From NCBI RefSeq assembly GCF_002216065.1, contig NZ_CP022282.1, forward strand, positions 3,348,001-3,412,000: a DNA stretch of 64,000 nt. Direction: 5' to 3'. How positions within the stretch are numbered: position 1 is the first letter of the stretch; every line of letters begins with the position of its first letter. Position numbers and translations under genes: made by a program. Positions 18,461-27,640 of this stretch are shown here, one piece after another. The notes below the pieces were generated by a model. It saw only the letters and a program-made list of their open reading frames with translations, did not search any database and was not told where the DNA came from. The stretch is from Chryseobacterium sp. T16E-39. Its GTDB lineage: Bacteria > Bacteroidota > Bacteroidia > Flavobacteriales > Weeksellaceae.

Positions 18461-20842
18461 TTATTTATTAAAATCTATATCTTCATTTTTATTGAGATTG
18501 TCATTTACGTTTTCTTCTTTTTTAGTAGAATTGTTTTTTGGTGTCGGATCAACAGGTTTTGGATTTTTAATCTCATCAATGGTCTGTAAACCACCATCGT
18601 CACCGTAGCCTCCGCTTAGCCCTTTAAGGTCTGAGCATCCGTCTTTCCAATCAGATGGTTTTGTGAATTTATCGTCCGGAGTGACTCCTAAACTCTTATC
18701 AGCCCAAACTTTTTTCATGAAAATAGCCCAAATTGGTAAAGCCATTCTAGCTCCCTGCCCTTCACCAGTTCCATAGAAGTGCGTTGCTCTGTCTTCCCAT
18801 CCAACCCACGCTCCTGTAGCAAGTTTTGGAGTAATACCCATAAACCAACCATCAGAGTTATTCTGTGTTGTACCCGTTTTTGCTGCAATTTCTACGGCTT
18901 TCGAAATACCCCTTCTTGAAAGTTCTCCGGAAGCGGTACCAAACTGGGCAACTCCTTTCATCAATTCAATCATAGTATAGGCATAACGAGGATTCATTAC
19001 TTCTTTTGGATTTACATTGACTTCCTTAATAACCCTGCTGTTGGCATCTTCAATCCTCCAGATCATTTCCGGTTTATTGTAGTTACCATAATTAGCAAAA
19101 GTACTGTAGGCACCTAGCATCTCGTAGATTGTAATATCAGAAGAACCTAATGCAATAGTATTGTTTCTTGGTATTTCTTCAGTAACTCCCAGATCTCTTG
19201 CGGTCTGTATTACTGCATCAACACCCGTCATTTCGATCAGTCTGGCTGCAACAGGGTTTTGAGAGTGTGCTAAAGCATCTTTCAATGTCAACATTCCTCC
19301 TCTACCAGGAACATGCCATCCATTATGATCGTAAGTTCCATTTGAAACTGCTGAACAAGGAGTCATGCCAAGTTTCATAATCGCTGTTGCATATACGAAA
19401 GGCTTAAACGTGGAACCTACCTGTCTCTTTCCTTGTTTAATATGGTCGTATTGGAAATGTTGCCAGTCAATTCCTCCTACCCAGGCTTTAATTTCACCTG
19501 TTCCCGGAACCATTGACATTAGCCCTGCCTGAGCAATTTGTTTGTGATATCTGATAGAATCCCAAGGTGACATTTCAACTTCTTCCTCCCCATTCCAGGT
19601 AAAACGTGATGTTTTTATTGGCTTGTGGAATTCCATTAAAATTGAATCCTCAGAAACTCCGGCAGCTTTTAGAAGTTTATAACGCCCGGTTCTTTTCATC
19701 GCCTGGGTCATTACACCACTAATTTGCTTATCCGTTAAGTAGTAGAAAGGTCTGTTTTTTCTTCCTCTTTGCTCTGCATCAAATCTTTTTTGCAGATCCG
19801 TTAAGTGTTCCTTGATCGCTTCTTCTGCATATTTTTGCATTTTAGAATCAAGGGTTACATATATTTTTAGACCGTCTTTGTAAAGGTTTAATTTCTTTCC
19901 GGTTTCTTTTTCGTGATCTTTAAGATAAGTGTCGATTTCTTTCTTTAAATAAAACTTATAGTAAGCAGAGTAGTCATCGTTGATGTTTTTGATTGGATGA
20001 TAATCTAAAGTAATAGGGGTTGCTACTGCCTTGTCATACGTACTCTGATCAATATATCCTGTTTTCTGCATTTGTTCTAAAACAACATCTCTTCTTGCCT
20101 TTGCTCTTGTTTCATTACGCATCGGATTGTTTTTTACCGGATTTTCCAGCATAGCAACAAACATAGCAGCCTCAGGAAGTGTAAGCTGATTTGTACTTTT
20201 ATTAAAGTAGATTTTTGAAGCCATTTCAATTCCGTTTGCATTGTATAAAAAGTCAAACTTATTGAAATATAGGGTGACGATTTCTTCTTTCGTATATCTT
20301 CTTTCAAGGCTTACTGCTACAACCCATTCCTTTAACTTTTGAAATGCTCTTGCAAGTTTGTTTTGCGAAGCACCTCCTGTGAAAAGTAATTTTGCAAGCT
20401 GTTGAGTAATCGTAGATCCTCCACCTCTTCCACCACCATAAACCACAGCTCTTGCAATTGATTGTAAATCAATTCCTGAATGTTCTTTAAAGCGCTCATC
20501 CTCTTTAGCCTGTAAAGCATAAACTAGAAAAGGAGGAAGATCTTTATAAGTGATCGGTTGGGTCTTTTCTTTTTCAAATTTGCCTAATAGAACCCCATCT
20601 GCAGAAAAAATTTGAGAAGCAACATAAATATCAGGATTCTCAAGTTCTTCTACATCTGGCATTTCACCAAGAAAGCCTTGTGAAACAGCAAAGAAAGTTC
20701 CTGAAATTCCTAAAACAGCTACAATAAGTCCAAGCCAAATAAATCTAACCCATTTCTTCCAACCGGTATTTTTATTATTCTTTTTGGGGGGAAGAGGAAA
20801 TGTTTTTCCTTTAGTCCCTGTGTTTTTTTTGTTTTCTTCCAT
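18461..20842 (-). CDS. Class A penicillin-binding protein 1A (peptidoglycan glycosyltransferase/transpeptidase)
   Basis: 793 residues. A short cytoplasmic tail and one membrane helix (about 32-52) lead to a GT51 transglycosylase domain (EDERFKEHSGID near 113, GGSTITQQLAK near 140) and a transpeptidase domain with SxxK at S477 (GSTFKPF), an SxN motif (SQN, about 530) and KTGT near 655. The C-terminal tail is a Lys/Asn/Asp-rich low-complexity stretch. It polymerises and cross-links peptidoglycan at the inner membrane. It follows gldH by 6 nt; the ricT-gldH-PBP1a order is familiar from gliding flavobacteria. Confidence 0.95.
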   Translation of the reverse strand: MEENKKNTGTKGKTFPLPPKKNNKNTGWKKWVRFIWLGLIVAVLGISGTFFAVSQGFLGEMPDVEELENPDIYVASQIFSADGVLLGKFEKEKTQPITYKDLPPFLVYALQAKEDERFKEHSGIDLQSIARAVVYGGGRGGGSTITQQLAKLLFTGGASQNKLARAFQKLKEWVVAVSLERRYTKEEIVTLYFNKFDFLYNANGIEMASKIYFNKSTNQLTLPEAAMFVAMLENPVKNNPMRNETRAKARRDVVLEQMQKTGYIDQSTYDKAVATPITLDYHPIKNINDDYSAYYKFYLKKEIDTYLKDHEKETGKKLNLYKDGLKIYVTLDSKMQKYAEEAIKEHLTDLQKRFDAEQRGRKNRPFYYLTDKQISGVMTQAMKRTGRYKLLKAAGVSEDSILMEFHKPIKTSRFTWNGEEEVEMSPWDSIRYHKQIAQAGLMSMVPGTGEIKAWVGGIDWQHFQYDHIKQGKRQVGSTFKPFVYATAIMKLGMTPCSAVSNGTYDHNGWHVPGRGGMLTLKDALAHSQNPVAARLIEMTGVDAVIQTARDLGVTEEIPRNNTIALGSSDITIYEMLGAYSTFANYGNYNKPEMIWRIEDANSRVIKEVNVNPKEVMNPRYAYTMIELMKGVAQFGTASGELSRRGISKAVEIAAKTGTTQNNSDGWFMGITPKLATGAWVGWEDRATHFYGTGEGQGARMALPIWAIFMKKVWADKSLGVTPDDKFTKPSDWKDGCSDLKGLSGGYGDDGGLQTIDEIKNPKPVDPTPKNNSTKKEENVNDNLNKNEDIDFNK

Positions 20843-20848
20843 TTATGG

Positions 20849-21310
20849 TTACGGTTTAGCCGTTTCTATTTTTACTCCTACATCTTCAATTCCAGGAAGG
20901 AAGTCGTTTCTCATCGCTTGTATCAATCCGATTTCATATTTTCCCTTTTCAGGAAATTTATAATTCAATTTATACTGAAAGAGTGTTTCCTTCGTGTCTC
21001 CAAAACCTGTTCCAAGCCATTCTCCATTCGGTTTTGTAAGGACATAATTCAATGTGTCAGTCTCTTTTTTCTTGTTTTGAAGATTAGTGAAATTAACAAT
21101 AAATCTTATATTGCTATAAGGATAATCGTTATTATTTCTTACAACAAATATAATATTTTTAGGATTCTGTGGGTCTGAAATTTCAAGATTAAATTTTTGC
21201 TCACTTTTCTTATTCCATTTGTTATCAACAGAATTCATTGTTACATTTTCTCCTGAAGAATTACAACTCAAGAAAAGAATAAGGGATAATAATCCTAAAA
21301 ATTTATGCAT
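20849..21310 (-). CDS. gldH: Gliding motility lipoprotein GldH
   Basis: 153 residues with a lipobox FLSC (C16). The body matches GldH: DNKWNK near the N-terminus, a conserved YPYSNIRFIVNF segment near 80-91, the GEWLGTGFGDTKETLFQYK segment near 110-127 and the KGKYEIGLIQAMRNDFLPGI segment near 130-150. GldH is required for gliding and stability of the T9SS/Gld machinery in Flavobacterium johnsoniae, although many Chryseobacterium do not glide. Its start overlaps the ricT stop by 8 nt, indicating coupling. Confidence 0.93.
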   Translation of the reverse strand: MHKFLGLLSLILFLSCNSSGENVTMNSVDNKWNKKSEQKFNLEISDPQNPKNIIFVVRNNNDYPYSNIRFIVNFTNLQNKKKETDTLNYVLTKPNGEWLGTGFGDTKETLFQYKLNYKFPEKGKYEIGLIQAMRNDFLPGIEDVGVKIETAKP

Positions 21311-22673
21311 TGTTGTCTTTTTTTGGAGGAAATTTCTTTTTAAATTTTTTCTTATTTGGACCTTGTTGCGGCTTTTTATCAGGATCAGAATTTGCTTCGG
21401 TTTTTTCTAAATGCTGCACTTTTGGCTGTTGAGGCCTTGGTTGCTTTGGATTGTGATTAGAATTTGCCTGAGCATTTTCAGATCTTTCAGGTCTGTTTTT
21501 TCTTGGACCCTGATTATTGTTTGATCTGTTCTGGTTATTATTCTGATTATGGTTTTGGTTGCGGTTTTTATTGAAGTTTTTATTCTTCTTTTCAAATCTG
21601 TCAACACTATTTTCCTGAATCAAATCAATGCTTTGCAATGGAATATCGGGTTGTTTAAGGTCTTCCAACGGTTGGATCCTTTCCCCTCTTTTATTTTTGG
21701 AAATAAATTGTTTTACCAGGTCGATATCAAAATCATACCATGCAACAGAGCTGTCAACATAAGCAAACCACATTTTCTTTTTAAACACATCAATTTTAAT
21801 ACAGAAAGCTCTTCCTTTTTCTGTATCCAATGTTGTAGAAGAAGATGGGAAATTGCTTAATGCATCAAGATAGCTGTCTAGTTCATAATTAAGACAACAT
21901 TTTAATTTGCCACATTGTCCTGCCAGTTTTTGTGGGTTTATACTCAGCTGTTGATATCTTGCTACGTTTGTATTTACAGATCTGAAATCTGTAAGCCATG
22001 TCGAGCAGCAAAGCTCTCGTCCACATGAACCAATTCCTCCGATTTTTGCAGCTTCTTGTCTGAAACCGATCTGTTTCATATCGATCTTGGTTCGGAAAGT
22101 AGAGGCGTATTCTTTTATTAACTGCCTGAAATCTATTCGGTTATCAGCCGTGTAATAAAAAGTTACTTTTGAAGCATCACCCTGATATTCAACATCGGTA
22201 ACTTTCATTTCAAGCCCAATGTTGTGCGCAATTTTCCGTGCCTGTATCTTTACACTATCTTCTTTCTTTCTCGCTTCCTGCCAAACTTCAATATCTTTTT
22301 GATTGGCCAATCTATATATTTTTAGTGAGTTCTCTTCAGAAGATTTTTTCTTTTTCATCTGAATTTTCACTAATTCACCGGTGAGACTTACCACACCTAC
22401 ATCATGTCCGGGACTTGATTCTACAGTGACTACACTACCTATATGTAAAGGAACATTATTTACATTTTTATAAAATGATTTTCTGTCATTTTTAAATCTA
22501 ACTTCTACAAAATCACACCTGTTAGAGGCGGGATTGTTGATGTTAGATAGCCAATCGAAAACACTTAATTTATAACTATTACCACAGGTATTTACATTTT
22601 CACAACCATTCGCGGATTTCTTGGGTCCGCAAGAATGCGCAGAATCGCCGGATGTTTTACATCCACAACTCAT
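21303..22673 (-). CDS. ricT: RicT/PSP1-domain protein with an extended low-complexity tail
   Basis: 456 residues. The N-terminus has a cysteine-rich head (MSCGCKTSGDSAHSCG plus CENVNTCG, residues 1-31). The PSP1 core (about 55-290) holds CGRELCC and CGKLKCCLNYELDSY clusters; in Bacillus RicT these contribute [4Fe-4S] ligands and the protein acts in mRNA maturation with RicA/RicF and Y-complex RNase Y. The last about 100 residues are Asn/Gln/Lys/Pro-rich with no fold. It leads the operon with gldH and PBP1a. Confidence 0.9.
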   Translation of the reverse strand: MSCGCKTSGDSAHSCGPKKSANGCENVNTCGNSYKLSVFDWLSNINNPASNRCDFVEVRFKNDRKSFYKNVNNVPLHIGSVVTVESSPGHDVGVVSLTGELVKIQMKKKKSSEENSLKIYRLANQKDIEVWQEARKKEDSVKIQARKIAHNIGLEMKVTDVEYQGDASKVTFYYTADNRIDFRQLIKEYASTFRTKIDMKQIGFRQEAAKIGGIGSCGRELCCSTWLTDFRSVNTNVARYQQLSINPQKLAGQCGKLKCCLNYELDSYLDALSNFPSSSTTLDTEKGRAFCIKIDVFKKKMWFAYVDSSVAWYDFDIDLVKQFISKNKRGERIQPLEDLKQPDIPLQSIDLIQENSVDRFEKKNKNFNKNRNQNHNQNNNQNRSNNNQGPRKNRPERSENAQANSNHNPKQPRPQQPKVQHLEKTEANSDPDKKPQQGPNKKKFKKKFPPKKDNNA

Positions 22674-22949
22674 ATAACTAATATTTAATCTTGCAAATTT
22701 ATATATTTTTATCTTTATGTAATTCTAAAAAATTCAAATATTCATTAACATCCTTGATTAATATTAAACAAAAATGATAATCGTCGGATGAAATATTATC
22801 AATGTACTAGTATATATGCTTTTAAGGTGAGTTTTCCTTAAAGTATTATTTTAAACATAGTTTTCTTTTGGGATTCTGTTTAAAATATTAAGAAATATTA
22901 ACAGACGTATTCAAAATAATTTTATATTTGGATTATATAATAATAGTCT
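22674..22949. promoter_or_regulatory. Divergent intergenic region between ricT and the FadL-type gene
   Basis: 276 nt of AT-rich DNA. TAAATTTG on the minus strand (22694-22701) fits a -7 box for ricT. TATATTTG on the plus strand (22923-22930) fits one for the porin gene. A perfect 10-bp inverted repeat ATTTTAAACA/TGTTTAAAAT lies at 22848-22857 and 22877-22886, a possible operator. Confidence 0.45.
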
Positions 22950-24185
22950 ATGAAAAAAATATTAGTATCAACTGCTTTATTGGCAGGTGTTTTATCTTAC
23001 GCTGGAGGCTTCAGAGTTTCTTTGCAAGGGGTAAAACAATTGGCAATGGCACATACTAGTGCTCATGCTGAAGATGCAAGTGTGGCGTTTTTTAACCCTG
23101 CAGGTATGTCATTCATTCCTTCCAAGCTAAGTATAGTTGCCGGAGGATTTGGAGCAAGTAATAAAGTTACTTTTCAAAATTTAAATACTTTAGAAAGTAC
23201 AGAAACTGATAACCCTCTTGGGACACCAATTTATGCGGCTATTGCTTATAAACCACTTGAGAATTTATCAGTTGGTTTCAGTTTTTCAACTCCATTCGGG
23301 AGTACTATAAAATGGCCAAGTAATTGGGAAGGAAAAGAAATGGTTCAGAAATTAGAACTAAAAAGTTTCTATTTCCAACCTATGGTCTCTGTAAAATTAG
23401 CCCCTTGGTTGGCTTTTGGAGCAAGCTATATTTATGCCCGCGGAAAAGTGGATTGGGATAAAGCGGTTACTCAGTTTGGAGGACAGATTAATATTAATGA
23501 TGAAAAAGCAAGTGGTCACGGATATGGTTTTGGTTTTTACTTCAGACCTGAAGATAAGCTGGACGTAAGTATTGCTTATCGATCTCCGGTAGACATGAAA
23601 GCTAAAAAAGGAACGGCTACATTTACATTCCCTTCACAATCCATCTATTCTTTATTAGGGTTAGGTGCCAACGGTCAGGATGGCTTTTCAGCAACACTTC
23701 CTTTAGTAGAAGAATATACTCTGGGTTTAACCTACAAAATTACTCCTAAATGGTTGGTCTCTGCTGATTTTAACTATCATGGATGGCAAAGATACAGCAA
23801 GTTAACATTGGATTTTGCAAATGCTCCGATTGGAAACCAGGCAGATCCTACCATTCTTGTTACGCCGAAAAACTTTAGAAATACCAAAACCTTCAGACTG
23901 GGAACTCAATATGCATTCAGTAATATGATCTTCGGTCGTTTAGGTGCATACTATGATGAGTCTCCATATTCTGACGATAACTTTGTCGCTGAAACACCTT
24001 CATTTAATACGTATGTAGTAACCGGTGGGGTTGGTATCAAATTAAAACAATTTGGAGTAGATATCGCAGGAGGTTATGCGATGCCTCAAGCTAGAGACGT
24101 AAATAATACTAACCTTGGGTTTGTTGGACAAGCTAAGGCTACCGCGTTTTATTTTGGTCTAGGTTTATCTTATAACCCTTTTTAA
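22950..24185 (+). CDS. OmpP1/FadL/TodX-family outer membrane channel
   Basis: 411 residues with a signal peptide (about 1-19). The mature N-terminus GGFRVSLQGVKQLAMAHTSA plus the EDASVAFFNPAGMSF segment (about 43-57) is the FadL-type plug or hatch signature. The rest alternates as beta strands and ends in an aromatic (NPF), as expected for an outer-membrane barrel. FadL proteins take up long-chain fatty acids and other hydrophobic compounds. An SGNH hydrolase lipoprotein follows 10 nt downstream in the same direction, which suggests lipid or ester use by the pair. Confidence 0.92.
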   Translation: MKKILVSTALLAGVLSYAGGFRVSLQGVKQLAMAHTSAHAEDASVAFFNPAGMSFIPSKLSIVAGGFGASNKVTFQNLNTLESTETDNPLGTPIYAAIAYKPLENLSVGFSFSTPFGSTIKWPSNWEGKEMVQKLELKSFYFQPMVSVKLAPWLAFGASYIYARGKVDWDKAVTQFGGQININDEKASGHGYGFGFYFRPEDKLDVSIAYRSPVDMKAKKGTATFTFPSQSIYSLLGLGANGQDGFSATLPLVEEYTLGLTYKITPKWLVSADFNYHGWQRYSKLTLDFANAPIGNQADPTILVTPKNFRNTKTFRLGTQYAFSNMIFGRLGAYYDESPYSDDNFVAETPSFNTYVVTGGVGIKLKQFGVDIAGGYAMPQARDVNNTNLGFVGQAKATAFYFGLGLSYNPF

Positions 24186-24195
24186 TTGAAAGACT

Positions 24196-25746
24196 ATGAA
24201 AAAAATTATAATTTCTACAATCGCTGTTTCTGCCCTTTTATTTACGACAAGCTGCGAAAATGATTTTGATACGGATGTAAAAGATATCCAGGTGGAAAAG
24301 GGTGAAGCAAACTTTTCTAAATATGTTGCATTGGGTAATTCACTTACTTCAGGATATAGAGATGGTGCTCTTTATTTAGATGGGCAAAATGAATCTTATC
24401 CATCTATGATTGCTCAACAAATGAAACTTGTTGGAGGAGGTGACTTCAAGCAACCATTAATGGGTGATAATAATGGTGGATTAATTTTAAATAGCCTGGC
24501 AGGTCCCGTTCAGATCGCGGACACAAAACTATTTATCAATGCCTTTGTAAATGGCTCACCAGATATAAAAAATGCAAATAATAATGCTGCTACCACAGTA
24601 GTTAATACAATTCTAACAGGACCTTTCAATAATATGGGAGTACCTGGAGCAAAAGTAGCTCATTTGCTGGCTCCGGGTTATGGAAATATTCAGGGAATTC
24701 CTACAAAAACAGCTAATCCTTATTTTGTAAGATTTGCTTCAAGTCCTACAACATCTGTTATTGCTGATTTTAAAGCACAAAATCCTACCTTCTTTTCATT
24801 ATGGATAGGAAATAATGATGCCTTATTATATGCTCTTGCGGGAGGAGATACTGCAATTGAAACCCTTACTCCACCTGCACAGTTCACACAATATTACAAC
24901 GCACTAATTAATGAAATAGCATCAACGAATGCTAAAGGGGTGATCGCGAATATTCCTAGCGTTACTTCTATTCCTTCATTAACAACCGTGCCTTACAATC
25001 CATTGACGGCTGCCGTTCTTGGAGGAGGAAATGTAACGGTAGGTAATGCAACAATAGATAATTTAAATGCTAATTTATATGGGCCACTCAGCCAAATATT
25101 AACAGCAATAGGAGCAGGGGATAGAATAAAATTACTTTCTAAAACAGATGCAAATCCTTTGCTTATAGTTGATGAAAGCTTAGCTCCTTTAGGAACTCAG
25201 ATTACTGGAGCAGCATTAGCTTCTGGTAATCCAACCTTGATTGCTTTAGCTCCTTACCTTGGTGCTACTTATGGACAAGCGAGACAGGCTAAAGCTGGAG
25301 ATCTAGTTCCTTTAACTTCAAAAGCGGCGATAGGCACCCTTCAGACTTTGCCTCCGGGAGTTCCTGCAACACTTGGAGCAAGAGGGATTGCTTACCCATT
25401 TGCTGATAAATATGTATTAACACAAACTGAAGTTACAGATGTGAATACTACTATTGATGCTTATAATGTTACCATTAAAGCGGCAGCAGATGCTAAAGGA
25501 TATGCTTTTGTCGATGCCAATAAGAAAATGGTTGAACTTAATAGTCAATCAGGAATTTCATTTGATGGAGTAAAATTTACTGCAAAATTTGTGACAGGTG
25601 GCGCTTTTTCTCTTGATGGGGTTCACCTAACAGGAAGAGGATATGCTATCGTTGCAAATGAATTTATTAAATCGATTAACGCGAAGTATAAATCGACACT
25701 ACCACAGGTAAGTGTTAATAATTATTCGGGTGTAAAATTCCCATAA
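24196..25746 (+). CDS. SGNH/GDSL-family hydrolase lipoprotein
   Basis: 516 residues. Lipobox TTSC at C20. Block I is ALGNSLTSG (Ser49 in GNSL replaces the classical GDSL), block III is WIGNNDAL (about 205), and block V is DGVHLTGRGY (about 480-489) with the catalytic Asp-x-x-His. Three catalytic residues are therefore visible. It is longer than typical single-domain SGNH proteins because of a Gly/Ala/Thr-rich insert between blocks III and V. It is probably an outer-membrane lipoprotein esterase cotranscribed with the FadL-type channel. A strong terminator follows. Confidence 0.9.
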   Translation: MKKIIISTIAVSALLFTTSCENDFDTDVKDIQVEKGEANFSKYVALGNSLTSGYRDGALYLDGQNESYPSMIAQQMKLVGGGDFKQPLMGDNNGGLILNSLAGPVQIADTKLFINAFVNGSPDIKNANNNAATTVVNTILTGPFNNMGVPGAKVAHLLAPGYGNIQGIPTKTANPYFVRFASSPTTSVIADFKAQNPTFFSLWIGNNDALLYALAGGDTAIETLTPPAQFTQYYNALINEIASTNAKGVIANIPSVTSIPSLTTVPYNPLTAAVLGGGNVTVGNATIDNLNANLYGPLSQILTAIGAGDRIKLLSKTDANPLLIVDESLAPLGTQITGAALASGNPTLIALAPYLGATYGQARQAKAGDLVPLTSKAAIGTLQTLPPGVPATLGARGIAYPFADKYVLTQTEVTDVNTTIDAYNVTIKAAADAKGYAFVDANKKMVELNSQSGISFDGVKFTAKFVTGGAFSLDGVHLTGRGYAIVANEFIKSINAKYKSTLPQVSVNNYSGVKFP

Positions 25747-25770
25747 TATTTCAAGAAAATAAAAACTTAG

Positions 25771-25797
25771 AAACCACAAGACAAATTCTTGTGGTTT
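25771..25797 (+). terminator. Terminator after the FadL-SGNH operon
   Basis: A perfect 10-bp stem (AAACCACAAG/CTTGTGGTTT) with a 7-nt loop, followed by T's. Confidence 0.85.
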
Positions 25798-25802
25798 TTT
25801 TT

Positions 25803-25810
25803 TAAATTTG
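25803..25810 (+). promoter_or_regulatory. Candidate -7 element of prs
   Basis: TAAATTTG, 20 nt before the ATG at 25831 and immediately after the preceding terminator. A -33 box would fall inside the terminator stem. Confidence 0.5.
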
Positions 25811-25830
25811 CAAAATCTTAAAAAGTAAAA

Positions 25831-26769
25831 ATGGCCGATCAGTTAAGTTATCTATTTAGTACAAGAACCAGTAAGGACTTGGCAGAAAAAATTGCTCAGC
25901 ATTATGGGCAAGGATTAGGGAAAATAAACTTCCAGGAGTTTAGTGACGGGGAATTTGAGCCCGTATTAGACGAGTCTGTAAGAGGTGGAAGAGTTTTTCT
26001 AATAGGATCTACATTCCCACCGGCAGACAATCTTTTAGAACTTCTTCTAATGATTGACGCTGCAAAAAGAGCTTCTGCAAAAAGTATTACTGTTGTGCTT
26101 CCATATTTTGGGCTTGCAAGACAGGATAGAAAGGATAAACCAAGAGCTCCGATAGGTGCTAAATTGGTTGCTAATCTTTTAACTGCTGCAGGAGCGACAA
26201 GAATTATGACCATGGATCTGCATGCAGATCAGATTCAAGGATTCTTTGAAATTCCTGTTGATCATCTTTATGCTTCTACTATTTTTGTAGATTACATCAG
26301 AGATCTGAATTTGGATAACCTTACTATTGCTTCACCAGATATGGGAGGAGCTAAAAGAGCTAAAAACTATGCAGGACATTTAGGTGCTGAAGTTGTAATT
26401 GCTTATAAAGAAAGAAAAAAAGCAAATGTCGTAGAGGAGATGTTCCTGATTGGAGATGTAGTTGGTAAAAACGTTATTCTTATTGACGATATGATCGATA
26501 CTGCGGGAACGCTTTGTAAGGCGGCAGATATTTTAATGGAAAAAGGAGCAAAAACAGTACGAGCGATGGCTACTCATGGAGTACTTTCAGGAAAGGCTTA
26601 CGAGAATATTGAGAAGTCTCAATTATTGGAAGTTATTGTAACTGACTCAATTCCTGTGAAAAATAGTTTGTCATCTAAAATAAAAGTGCTATCTTGCGCC
26701 CCATTATTTGCAGACGTTATGAAGATGGTTCATGAGCATCAGTCAATCAGTAGTAAATTTGTTATCTAA
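25831..26769 (+). CDS. prs: Ribose-phosphate pyrophosphokinase
   Basis: 312 residues, normal length. It makes PRPP from ribose 5-phosphate and ATP, supplying purine, pyrimidine, His and Trp synthesis. Visible signatures are the FSDGEFEPVLDESVRGG flexible-loop region (about 37-53), DLHADQIQGFFEIPVDHLYA (about 129-148) and the PRPP loop IDDMIDTAGTL (about 217-227). It is followed 55 nt later by rplY, a gene order (prs-rplY) common across bacteria. Confidence 0.97.
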   Translation: MADQLSYLFSTRTSKDLAEKIAQHYGQGLGKINFQEFSDGEFEPVLDESVRGGRVFLIGSTFPPADNLLELLLMIDAAKRASAKSITVVLPYFGLARQDRKDKPRAPIGAKLVANLLTAAGATRIMTMDLHADQIQGFFEIPVDHLYASTIFVDYIRDLNLDNLTIASPDMGGAKRAKNYAGHLGAEVVIAYKERKKANVVEEMFLIGDVVGKNVILIDDMIDTAGTLCKAADILMEKGAKTVRAMATHGVLSGKAYENIEKSQLLEVIVTDSIPVKNSLSSKIKVLSCAPLFADVMKMVHEHQSISSKFVI

Positions 26770-26824
26770 TTGATTATTTGCGGTTTGCGAGTTTATTTTA
26801 AAACAAAATTTTAAATTTTTATAA

Positions 26825-27481
26825 ATGAAATCTATTACAATTCAAGGTACAAAAAGAGAAAGCGTGGGCAAAAAGTCGACAAAAGCTTTACGTGATGCTG
26901 AATTAGTTCCTTGTGTTGTCTATGGAGGTACAGAGCCATTGAACTTCTCTGCAGAAGAGAAAGCTTTCAAAGGTTTAGTATATACTCCTGAAGCACACAC
27001 GGTATCTATTGAAGTTGACGGACAAACAATTCCAGCAGTTCTTCAGGATATTCAGTTCCACCCAATTACGGACAAAATTCTTCACGCTGACTTCTATCAG
27101 TTATCTGCTGATAAGCCAGTTGTTATGGAAGTTCCTGTAAAAGTTACAGGTCGTTCTAAAGGTGTTGTAGCTGGTGGTGTTTTACGTCAGTCTTTCAGAA
27201 AATTAAAAGTGAAAGCGATTCCTGCAAACTTGCCGGATGAGATCGTAATTGATATTACTTCACTTAAAATTGGTAACAAATTATATGTTGGTGCCATTAA
27301 AACAGAAGGATATTCTTTCATGCACCCTGACAATGCAGTTGTTGTAGCTGTTAAGATGTCTAGAAATGCAATGAAAGGAGGTGCAGCAGCAGCTGATGAT
27401 GATGATGATGAAGAAGCAGTAGAAGAAGTACAGACTCAATCTCCTGACGTTCCAACAACAGAAGAAAAATCTGCAGAATAA
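26825..27481 (+). CDS. rplY: 50S ribosomal protein L25 / general stress protein Ctc
   Basis: 218 residues, the long CTC form with an N-terminal 5S-rRNA-binding L25 domain (about 1-95, starting [20 protein letters not shown]) and a C-terminal beta domain (about 96-185). The tail from about 190 is strongly acidic (DDDDDEE and more Glu), ending without structure. It binds 5S rRNA in the large ribosomal subunit. Position after prs and the terminator at 27505 mark the end of the unit. Confidence 0.96.
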   Translation: MKSITIQGTKRESVGKKSTKALRDAELVPCVVYGGTEPLNFSAEEKAFKGLVYTPEAHTVSIEVDGQTIPAVLQDIQFHPITDKILHADFYQLSADKPVVMEVPVKVTGRSKGVVAGGVLRQSFRKLKVKAIPANLPDEIVIDITSLKIGNKLYVGAIKTEGYSFMHPDNAVVVAVKMSRNAMKGGAAAADDDDDEEAVEEVQTQSPDVPTTEEKSAE

Positions 27482-27504
27482 TAATTTCTGAAGATAAAAT
27501 AAAG

Positions 27505-27531
27505 AAAACCTGTCAATTTTTGACAGGTTTT
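27505..27531 (+). terminator. Terminator after prs-rplY
   Basis: A 12-bp inverted repeat (AAAACCTGTCAA and its complement) with a 3-nt loop, then T's. Confidence 0.85.
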
Positions 27532-27588
27532 TTATTTTAGATTACATCTATCATACTATTCATTCTTTACCCTTTCCAAAAAAAGCTG

Positions 27589-27596
27589 TAAATTTG
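27589..27596 (+). promoter_or_regulatory. Candidate -7 element of sufS
   Basis: TAAATTTG, 44 nt before the ATG at 27641. Confidence 0.5.
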
Positions 27597-27640
27597 AAGT
27601 GTTCTAAATAAGAACGCCATAATTGTAAAATTTATAATAA

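Noticed and set aside
25789..25810. A complete -33/-7 promoter for prs
   Set aside because: The only TTG is 11 nt from the TAAATTTG box and lies inside the preceding terminator stem, so only the -7 box is listed.
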